NCBI GenBank assembly: GCA_014905825.1
Contig: JACGCN010000031.1
Location: 310,001-374,000, forward strand
Source of the DNA: Lyophyllum atratum
Taxonomy: Eukaryota > Basidiomycota > Agaricomycetes > Agaricales > Lyophyllaceae
Direction of reading: 5' to 3'
DNA length: 64,000 bases
Shown here: piece by piece, positions 50,944 through 61,194 of the stretch
How positions within the stretch are numbered: the first letter of the stretch is position 1
How the letters are laid out: each line of letters starts with the position of its first letter
Notes under the pieces: generated by a model
Seen by the model: the letters and a program-made list of their open reading frames with translations, nothing else
The model's database searches: none
What the model was told of the DNA's origin: nothing
Translations under genes and position numbers: made by a program

Positions 50944-53900
50944 CTACCAGGTACCAGAAAGGCTAATCCAATCTCGCAACACCACCATCCTTTCAGTTCC
51001 AATCTCCCGCGTAACCTCTACTTGTCGCGGAATCGGCAGGGCCTCGAAGTGGCTCAAGAGATTGCCGTCAAGGATCCCCTTCGACAGCGGCTTCGAGACG
51101 AAATCATTCCGCACGATCCTAGAGTATAATTATGAGAGACATTCCACTTTTTTGATTTTGAGCTACCTACCGGAATGCCTTGGGGTTGAGTCCAGCAACA
51201 TGCTGGATATTTCGGGTCAGCTGTCCTTGCAGCAACTGAAGACGCTTGAAAGCGTGTTCGTCGACCGGAGTTAGATAGGCCAAGGATCCATCCGTAGATC
51301 CTGGATGTATGGTCAGTCAAACTGTATAAGCGTGCGATAAGGAAGATAAGGAACCTGTTAGGAGTTTTGCTTGTGGTATTGTGGGATCGTCGTTGGTCCT
51401 TCGCGCGATGAGAGTCGAGGTGCGATACTCAGATTGGCTGTGGAATTCCGTTCGCAAGAGCAAGTGGCGTCCGTCCCTCGATTCAGGGTCTAGACACCAA
51501 CAGTCAAGCGCATGTAAAGAACGGAAGACTGCATACACGTACCGTGTGGATTGTATTCATATACACGCAGGATGCCCTCTTCGTCCCCGGTCACGATTGA
51601 CAGCTGGCCGTCGGCGAAGAAGAAATCAGCTATGGTTACACAGACACGGTTGATGTCTTTCCCCAGGAGGACAAGTTTGTATGGATCCTCCTACGAAAAT
51701 GTAAACACATAAAGCTTATCATACATAGCTGGAAGTCTGACCTGGAACGCAACGAATGTGACACTCTTGACAGCATCGCCTACTAGCAACAGGTTCTTCA
51801 GACTTCGAAGAGACGTGACATACACCCCGACGTCGAGGAATGCGACTCCCACGAGGCGTTCGTCGGAATCAAATGCGCGAACGAAAATCTAGGAAGGACA
51901 TGTGAATTCTAGGACGAAACTGTGTCGCTGCAACACACCTTTTGCCCCATAGATGAAACGAGGTAGCCAGTGAAGCCGCATACGGCCGTAACTGGACCCT
52001 TCGCCTCATCCCTGCATCGAAGGCGTAACTTGTACCACCGCTTGGAGGAGACGGCAGGGTCTGGAACGACCTCTACGATCTCGAAGATGTAAGTCTGCAT
52101 ATTCCACCACCGGGTTAGACAGGTCAAAGCATGTGATGTCACGAACTTACAGCACCCTTTGCTGCCAGGTCTTCGCCTCGATTGACGGTTGTCCCGACAG
52201 CAATGAAGTCCTTGCTTCCAGTTTCGGTGCTTGACGTCTCGAGTGTCACGACGGCCACGTCATTGATGAACTCGTTAGTTGCAAACTCGAACCTGAATAT
52301 CACAACAACATGATAACGTCAAAGTAGCACATGCAGCAAAGGTTACGTACCCATCCATGGTCACCCAAATATCCGGTGATATGAGCTCGAGAGTAGAACA
52401 GTCGCACAGGGGGTCCGAGACATTGGGTGCTGATTCCCAGAGAAGTTAATTTCTGGCACTGATCGAAGGCTCAACTGTCTTACCATCAGGCTCCCAGATC
52501 CTATTGTTATCTTCGTCGAAGGAAGCGAACCGGGCTTGGAGGGAAGATGCGGCGACAATTAACGACGTTGAGGGCTCAAAGATGAGGTTTGAGTACGGGC
52601 GTCCACGCGGGATGGATCGGTACGGGAGGGGCCCATGAAGTTGGAAGTTCGGTATCCATTCTAGCAGGATCGGACCCTAAGAATCAACGGTGAGGCCCGG
52701 CACAACCTCAAAGTTGCATCAACATACGTCTTCAGTGTAAAGCAAGAAGTCGCCTTTCGATTCCCAAAGCGAACACGGGGTAAAGGCGTGTACAACATTA
52801 TGACCCGATGGGTAGAGCTGCACCCCACTTTTGTCGGTGCCCAGGATCCAACTGGGCCGATCGCCGGTGAAGAAGACCCCGGAAAATGTGGTTCCCGGGG
52901 TGGGTGTTGTGACGAAGGGTATGAACATGCGCAGGACACGTTTTTGTTCTGCGATGATGCCTTTCTCGCCTTCTTCGGGCCTTGAAATTTCGAATGCCTT
53001 CGAGAGGACCTTGACGAATTTGATATTTAGGCTTGACGCCCTAACGGCGGTTGGGGGCTCAGCCGCTTGACCGCCGGTAAGGGCCTCGTATATTGCCAGC
53101 TGGCCCGATCGCAGGAAGACCTTGATGCGGCGGGGAGGTAGGTCAGGTCCAAGGAACGGTAACGATATATGAACGGCTAGTGACGTACAAAGAGATGCGG
53201 CTGGGGTGAAGATTCGCCAATCGGAGACAGGAGGATCTGCTCGACATCTAGATCCTGTGGCTTGCGGGGTGGGTCCTGTGGTAGAGATGGGGCAGGGGGG
53301 TCATGTGAGTCTGTAAGGACGTTCTGCAACGTGGTCAACATGGGGGTGGAGAATACTAGCGTCAGCTTGGGGAGGTTCCAGATCTAATAATAAATTTCAT
53401 TAGGAGCGATGCAGGGTGTGCACGGATCAAACGAACCTCCATGACACCTTGAGGCCGAACGAGAACGAGCGATTGTCCGCTGCTCCCAGCATTGACAGCA
53501 GCTTGTAGAGTGGTGGTGGCACCATTCAGGGGCACGCTGCTCTTTAGGTTTTGCTCGAAGAGTCCAGTGGAGTCGATGTAGAAGCAGCCAGCAATGTACC
53601 GAGAGGTCTATGGAGTGTGAGTACCAGGCACAGAAGACGTTCCGATGCACGCACTTTATCACCCATGGGAGACATGTCTTTGCGTCTAATCTTTCCACGT
53701 TCCGTTTCTCCAATAAACAGCCCGATAGAATCGTCTTCTCTCACAATGAGCACGAACGGATCAGAGATACTGCAAGCCCTGATCTTGGGCCGTGGCATAT
53801 TCCCATCCATATCCTTGATGATTTGCCTTTCCGTTCCATCTTTCCAAGAAACGCCATCAGGTACGTCGGTCAGAAATGGTAGCTCAAAAAACTATACCGG

Positions 53901-56417
53901 ACTCCAGAACCCGTATCGCGTTCGTCATGACATGCAGAATCGCCGTCCGCTGGAAAAACGGAGCAGCGCCAATGGTAGTACCTGGAATGCGCGTTGAGAT
54001 CACGATCTCCGTTTTATTGCTTCGTGTCGCAATCTAGGGATAGATATTGGAACACGCAGATCCCAAAGTGGTATAAGACCTACCCGAGAGAGGCCCGGAG
54101 AAGGGTTGATATCAGTGCTGAGGATGAGGCTGTCGTTCTCCGTTTGGTGTGGATTTATAGTTTGCTCGTAGGAGATCCCGCTGGTCTTGGACTGTCGTAT
54201 AGGCAAGGACCACATTCCGCGTGCTCCCCCAATCGCATGTATTCTACGCTTCATCCGGCTGGGTAGGTCGCGCTGGAGATGGTCCTCAGTGAGGTGATCA
54301 TCAGGAAAGAACTATCACATACCTGGAAAAGTGTGAATCCACCCAAAGGGCCAGACCCGGTTGCGGTAACCAGTTCTGGAACAGGACGTTCCTGTAGAGG
54401 TCTATTGTTAGCAAAACTAACGGTATAGAATGAGACACCTTACGCCGTTCCGAGCAAGAGAAAACGTCATATCGGCAATAGGACCATGGGCTGGTAGCGA
54501 GTCGCAAAGGGAAAGTCTGATGACGGTTCGGGTTTTCTTCACATTTGTGTGGCCGTTGGTGACTGGCTCATTAGCCTTAGAGTCGCCGTAAATATCTGAA
54601 AAGGTCGTCAAAAAGATATTTAATTTCTTAGTTTCGCGGAAATGGTACCATCATCGTCGTCGTAGTACATATCGTGGTCGAGCTGGACGACTGCACTAGG
54701 AGCAAGCATCTCCGTGTCTTCCTCGACTTCTTCCTCCACATGTGCGGCTTTCAGTAGGACAGACGGACCGACTGTGCTTCCAACGAAGACGTGGTTGTCA
54801 GTGATTCGTCTCATGACGGTGGGGATCGTTGTCTGGGCAAGAGCAGGGCCCATAGTAAGATTGGATACGGTCTTCCCGTCAATGACGATATCGACAGGGT
54901 AAACGGTTCCATCTTTGAGGATGATGAAGATGGTTTTGTCGTCCACAAACGATGCACGGCAGCCCTCCAGTTGGACGTTGCGTGTTAGATGCTCGGGAGC
55001 AATGGGGGGAAACGAGAGGTCGCTGATCCGTCCTGGCCATCCGTTCAGAGGAAGAGTTACGCGCCGAGTGGACTGGTCGACGTATATCAAGGAGTTGCTT
55101 GTGATGATTACCACACCGCCAATGGATGTCCCGCAGGCCATGAGGGAAAGACAGTCGTGAGGCAGCCCATCTACGGACGTGATGATGGGATAGTTCTGGG
55201 TGACGATGTCCATCGTAAAGATCATGAGTCGGGCGGTGTCTTTGTACTCCTTCAAACGCCTATAAAGGGGTTTATGAACGAACATACGATGAAGAGGCTA
55301 TACTCACCCTGTCCACGTTTTCTGGGTCTCGAAGAGGACAGCCAAGGTGGGCTTGTTAAATCCGGGGAGGAACACAAAGTCAATCACGTTTCGAATATTC
55401 TGATCCACGACTGCAGGAAGGTCCAATATGAAGCTCGGCGCGTACGGCACGTCCCTATTACACGTCAATGCCGGTTCTCTCTAAATCTATGGCACATACT
55501 TCGTTTGGGTCTGGTCCTGATCCATCACGTCTAGTTCTGCCTGTGATTGGTAGAAAGGGAGGATTGCGAAGGCATCTTTGGGCAAAGACAGCGCCGCACA
55601 TCGCGAAAGGGGGTCAACACGAAGTTCAGCTCGGAATAAGGGCGAATCCAAAGACATCTGGGTACATATTTGGTATCAGTCCTTGAAGAAAGATATAAAG
55701 TTGACGAACCAGCTGTGGCGCACGTTCATAGGTATGAATGGAAACAGTCACCAGGTCATGCACTGCAGTTGACCATTCGAGGAGCGCGACCTAATACTCG
55801 GGTAAGTGAGGTACATGAACAACGCCGCAGATCCGCACCTTCGCATCCTTAAAAGACACCAAAAGCCTGTCAAGCTTGTCCTCAAGTGTCGCGATTACTT
55901 TAACGCCTTCCATGCCCGTTACTATTCCATGTAGACGATGTTCGCGCACCAGATAAAACCTGGTGATGGTTCGAGGCGCTCCAGCCGCATTCTTGCCTAC
56001 AGACTGGAGAATTTGATCAGCGTTGCTCGCAAGATTCAATTCACGGCCCAAAAAAATGTGTTTTCTGCAGACAAGTACATGAACCAAACTAATCACCTTG
56101 GCTATATTCACAAATCCTTCTCCCTGCTCGTCCATCTCGATCTCGCCCTCCACTGCCTCCGTTCCTCTGCGCACTTTCGACCCTCTCTCCCGCTCATCCT
56201 CTAGTTGAGGGGGTGCCGGTTCCTCGCGAAGTTCAAATATCCGAAGAAGGCTTGAGCGCGCAACAACCACGTTGCACAAGGCTCGTGCTGCAAACTCGTG
56301 CCGCGTGGTCGCGTTCGGGGGTGTCTGAAGCTCGCCAAGCGTCGACGGCGTCAACCTCAAACTCGTCGCGAACTCTACACCGCTTGGAGGAAGTATATCT
56401 TGACGAAATGCATGCAT
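50944..56417 (-). CDS. CFT1: CFT1 / CPSF160, cleavage and polyadenylation factor subunit
   Basis: Large WD40-type beta-propeller subunit of the cleavage and polyadenylation machinery, binding near the AAUAAA region with partner subunits. The minus-strand start at 56417 gives the family N-terminus Leu-Pro-Pro-Ser-Gly-Val-Glu-Phe-Ala. An acidic loop with Asp-Asp-Asp-Asp-Gly lies in the exon at 54620-55285. The MMS1-N-like propellers fill the middle. The last exons carry the CPSF_A C-terminus (Phe-Lys-Arg-Leu-Gln-Leu-Leu-Gln-Gly-Gln-Leu...Gly-Leu-Asn-Pro-Lys-Ala-Phe-Arg) and end Ser-Leu-Ser-Gly-Thr-Trp-stop at 50944. The gene is split by many short introns; total length is about 1400 residues. 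DDB1 and RSE1 are related, but the N-terminal Pro-Pro-Ser-Gly-Val-Glu start fits CFT1. Confidence 0.88.
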
Positions 56418-57589
56418 AATGGAAATCTCCTCGCCAACGATGCCTGAGTAGATAAACTTGGCTTTGAAACCAGGTCAATATTTCTGCTGCTGCTACTTTG
56501 ATTTTCTTGAGCAGCGCTGCAGAGGTTCTGGTCGTCGTTGCAAAATTTCCGATTTCCGCTCATCAGTGTGTTACATAAGCACGCACTGAACACGTGGCTG
56601 GGCGCTTATGCTGCATCGCTCAAGTCGCGCTTGAAACTCCTCCGAAACCTCCTGCGAAACGTGTACATCGGCCTTGTTCAACTACTACAGGCTCTGAAGA
56701 TGGGCATCTATCGAATAACGTACGTTACCAATTTTTATCGTTTGATGAATCGGCTCTGCAGGCTACGGCGAGGTTGATGAAGGTTAGCCAACTCTAGTAT
56801 CCAATTTTTTCCAGTCCGAGAAACCGAATCTCGGCGGAAAACACTTTCTGTCAATGGCAAACGATATTGATCATTAGAAGAACCCCGTAATGACTTACTC
56901 AGTCTCAAACGACTAGCGCAGATGTGTAGAAGTTTCACCCAAAGGTCATCAGGTCACAGGTGGCCATGGTTTGTTGATCCTTCCATTCACCTATCCAGCA
57001 TACCGAGCCCTTTATTGACCCTGTGCCAGTGCTCATGATCGAGAACAATGTTATCCTCGCCCATGCTTGCACACGATGCCCACCTTAGAACATGGAGCCA
57101 CGGCTCTCAATCACTTTAGACCAGCACCCAGCTTAAATGGTTGTATACCAGGTGGACTCCAACTTCATTCGCAAAGGAGGAGCATTCGAACGAGTCATGT
57201 GTGGAGTCACAGCCGCAAACAAACGCGTGCTTAGCATGGACTGTGATGCTCGCCGCAAATTAATTGCAATCCCCTACCACGATGGGCTCAAATATCGCAA
57301 GTGGCGCCGATTCTCGATCACTTGTTCCACCCTTGCACTTCGGAAGAACCGGTGCTGTGCAACACTGTCAAATACCGCGTGTATCACCTCAAGCTCGACT
57401 CGTGTCATGAGCGTGATGTTCGCTTGCCCAGTACATATACTGTTGAAGCGGCGTAGATGGACCCTAATGCTAATTTTCTTTGTATACTATGTTCTCAGTA
57501 GGTACGACGAGTTCGAGACACAGTCAAGGGTTCCCGAAGGTGAGTAACGCCACGACACTCTCATTCCGCTAGCTGACTTGAAAGCGTAG
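56418..57589. other. Upstream region of CFT1 and of the next gene
   Basis: It contains the CFT1 promoter and, very likely, the unmapped first exon(s) of the plus-strand gene at 57.6 kb. A plausible donor (GAAG|GTGAGT, about 57539) pairs with the acceptor at 57589. The open frame from ATG 57137 has no recognisable motif, and its phase does not give a clear join. Confidence 0.4.
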
Positions 57590-60500
57590 AGCTATGCTCC
57601 ACAGGTTCCGAAAGGATTCAGTGTACGGGTTTTTAAAGGGCCAGCCCTCTCATCATTTCCTCACGCGGCTCCTGCCAATTTTGACCATGGATACCGTGCT
57701 ATCCCGTTGGCTGAGCCACCGCGACAGAGCCAAAATTGGTACCCTTCCAGGCCGCAAACCACTTCAAATTCTTCATCAGCTCCTAGTGACCCCCAGAAGT
57801 CTTCGTCACGTTCTCAGATCACAGATAATTCCAATTCTCCAACCAACCGACAGGGGGCATACGAATCTAATTCACGAACCCCAACCCCGAGCTACTCTAT
57901 TTATCAAAATTCAAGAGACACCTATGTTTATGAGGCTTCTCTATCATCCAAATCCGATGTTCATTCGAACTCGGAATACGATGACGCCTCGACGGCAGCA
58001 TTTACTCCTTCCTCAACCTTTTCTCCTGCCATGTCCACCGACAGTATCACCACTTTGAGAGGAGCAGCGACCCCTGACGCTTCGATGACCGACTTCCGTC
58101 CGCCCGCATCCTTCAGAAATTCAATTCCATCATTTCCCATGCATATTCCTGGTCTTTCCCAGGCCCAATCTGCCATCAGAGGAATATTTCGGAGCCAGAC
58201 CCCGCAGGATGGTCAGTCCGCTCGTGCAGATAACTCATACGCTCCCCATGCCTCCCCCGCCAGGCCTACGCCGCTCCCTGGCTCGGCAGATGCTGGCCGA
58301 TCGACCACACCCATTCGGCTGTCAGCCACGTCTTCAGGGTCGGGAGACCAGCCCATACCCCGTGATGCATATTCGACAACTTCCTCTGCTGAGCACCCCA
58401 CACAACCTTATGCACGTGCACGCAGCCCCATGTCAGAGTCCGAACACGGCGATGTCGACAGGGTTGCAAGGGCGAATGCGGAATATAACGCTGCCTCGTC
58501 TGCATCTTCGTCTGCCTATTATTCTGCTCGCGATTCTGCCGCCTTTACATCCACATCCTCAGGTGCACCATCCCGCCCGGGCGATGCTACCCGACAGATT
58601 TATTCGAGTCTCCCCCTTCGTAGCAGCCCCGAACATCAACATGCACCTGTTAATGGCGCCAGTTCATATACAGGAGACACGAGCCGCCAAAGATCGTCCT
58701 TGTACCACACGACAGCCAATAATACGAGCATGGGCACCGGGAACAATGTTCAGCCAGATTCATCATTCCAATACGCACCTTCAGAATCTGAGGACACCGT
58801 GACGACCCAGTCTTCGCAGTTTATCCCACCCTTAGCGGAGTGGGTCGAGAACAGAGAACGCAGGCAGCCTCCTGTTCGACGCTCGTCCGAAGAGCACTCG
58901 CCTCCGGATATACCCCAGTTTCGTAACGAAGGTCCTACTGCAAGCCGCTATGTACCAGCGTCTCGTACCATGCTGCCAAGCGGCCAGCCTACTACGCTGA
59001 GCAGTGCTCCGTCAGAACCAACGGCGGCTGCAAGGGAGAATGATCGACCGTTGCCTGTACCTCCCCCATCTATGAGGAGCTCCCAGAGGGAGCGTAGGAG
59101 CTCAATCTCCCAACCCTCCGTTTCCTCTACTCCATCACTCTTTTATGCGTCTCACGAAGGAAGCGGGGCGCCGATGCGTGCCACGAATACACGTGAGAAT
59201 GAACCACACAGGAGGGATTCGTCAGAACAACAGCCCACTTCATACGCGCCTTACCCTAGCAGGCAGCCCAACTTGCCTCCAAGTCGAGAATACGCGCCAA
59301 CAGCAGAAACGCCTAATCAGAGACCTCCTCCACCTAATGTTCCACCCCCTCCTTCTCGTTCGCTGCCTCCACTTAGGACATCCCCGGAGGAACTGAATCG
59401 GCTGCAGTCCACCCACTATGCCATCCCAAGCCAGGACCATGTAACTGCACCACCTTTGCCACCAAACAATGTTGGCCCTGCCGCCACTCGACAGCCAGGC
59501 TCTTCCCCTCCTCAGACGGTACCGCTCAGAGCATCTCCTGAACAAATGCATCGACTTTCTTCGAGCCGTTACAGTTTGTTACAAGCTCCAGATCATGCCC
59601 CTGCGCCGCCCACCGCAGGCGTGGCTTCAAACTACGTTACTTCGTCGTCTACCCGACGAATGAGCACGTCTCCTCCAGGGCGACGTAATTCAATCGTTAT
59701 GCCTACTCGTGGGCCTCCCGAGCCCGTCCTTTCTGCCAATTCTCTCCAATCGCCTTCACAGAGTCGCCAGCCGCAGGATGTCCGCGATGACGCCCCTGCG
59801 CCGCCCACTTCAGGTGTGGCTTCAAACTACGTTTCTTCGTCGTCTACCCGACGAATGAGCACGTCCCCTCCAGGGCGACGTAATTCGATCGTTATGCCTA
59901 CTCGTGGGCCTCCTGAGACCGTCCTTTCTGCAAATTCTCTGCAATCGTCTTCACAGGGTCGCCCGTCGCAGGATGTCCGCAACAGTCCTCCTCGCAGTCA
60001 GCGGAGTGGATATGAGTCCCGAGAGACCCATATCAACGACCGACTCAATGATCACGATCCTCGCAATACGAATGGTCCAATGCCGACATCCCGACCAATG
60101 TATCCGCTACCACCAATGGCTGCCTCGACATCGCAGAGATATGCTGCCTCAAACGAAGTCCCTCCGGTACGGACCCGACATAACAGTGACGCGCACCCTG
60201 TCGAACCTATTCCTAACCAGCACCCATTTGCGCCGCCATCGGTGTCATCAGACCCGGGGCCCGAGAGCGATCATCGAAGGACATCATTTGTAGAGCCGCA
60301 GCGCATTGCCGGAGGTACTACATTCCACTCGCAAAGCGTCCCTGTCGCGGCACCTGCCAGGGTCCTGCCGATTCCTGGAGCCTCCGCCAACGTCAGATCC
60401 GAGGCGGCGACCGTAATTCCTGAAACTGATCAGAGCCGCTCACACATGCCATTTCATGATATTCGTCGGCCCCAGGAACCGCAGCGAAGCCATTCGGATG

Positions 60501-61028
60501 GCGATAGATCCATTCCCAGCAGCTCTTACCCGCCCTACGCATCCTACCAAGCTCACAATAGTAGTGGCGCTTCGACTCCTGCTGCGCAAGCAGAACCACA
60601 GCCACAACGGCGATACTCCGACGGCGATCAGATCGATCCGTCGAACGCCTCCGAAAGAAATACGCTTGCGCTCTTCCGCACGGTTAGATGGAACGATAAT
60701 CTCGTCTGCCCTTCGCCTATCTTCGCCCATCAGCGAAGGAAGGGATGGTATAATCGTCGAGGGTGAGTCTTATATCTTTCAAGCGTCCAAACATAATACT
60801 CAATGGCACTGGTCCAGGGATCAATTGTGGACGAACGACGGTGCTTACAAACCCTCGCCAGTGGGTCAGGAATATCCACCAGACCTAGACGGTTATCCCG
60901 AGCACGGGGAAGGTTGGATGAATGAGGAGAGCGTACGCATTGACATGGGACATCGTCTCATCCCCAAGGCGCCTCTCAAGTCTGCTTTGAAGCAAAACAG
61001 GACTCAACATATCGAGCCGGGTAACTGA
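57590..61028 (+). CDS. Long Ser/Pro-rich protein with a conserved C-terminal module of unknown function (5' end uncertain)
   Basis: A frame opening after an acceptor (GCGTAG, 57589) runs to about 60690 and then through two introns (GTTAGA...CATCAG; GTGAGT...GTCCAG) to TGA at 61026-61028, roughly 1100 residues. No in-frame ATG exists near its start, so the first exon lies upstream. Most of the protein is disordered Ser/Pro/Arg-rich sequence with an internal duplication of 65 residues (59597-59791 and 59792-59986). The last ~85 residues are compact and ordered-looking: Gly-Trp-Tyr-Asn-Arg-Arg-Gly-Asp-Gln-Leu-Trp-Thr-Asn-Asp-Gly, Tyr-Pro-Glu-His-Gly-Glu-Gly-Trp-Met-Asn-Glu-Glu. I recall similar ends in uncharacterised mushroom proteins; no function can be named. 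Confidence 0.65.
59597..59986 (+). repeat. Two-unit in-frame tandem duplication, period 195 bp
   Basis: GCCCCTGCGCCGCCCAC begins both units (59597 and 59792). The two are nearly identical and encode 65-residue repeats containing Ser-Thr-Arg-Arg-Met-Ser-Thr-Ser-Pro-Pro-Gly-Arg-Arg. Confidence 0.85.
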
Positions 61029-61194
61029 ATGTTGAGTATTGAAATTATTCCGAATGTAGCCGTCCGGAGACCTGAGCATCATGTATTTACTGTAACCTAT
61101 TCGCATCCTACCATATGTAAGTCAATACAAGTACATCCTATGTTTATTCGCAGGCTTCCCCATGTATCCTCGTATGTTCTACCATCGTAATATA

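Noticed and set aside
57137..57547. 136-codon frame as the first exon of the 57.6 kb gene
   Set aside because: A donor exists at its end, but the phase does not join to the downstream frame and the composition is not convincing.
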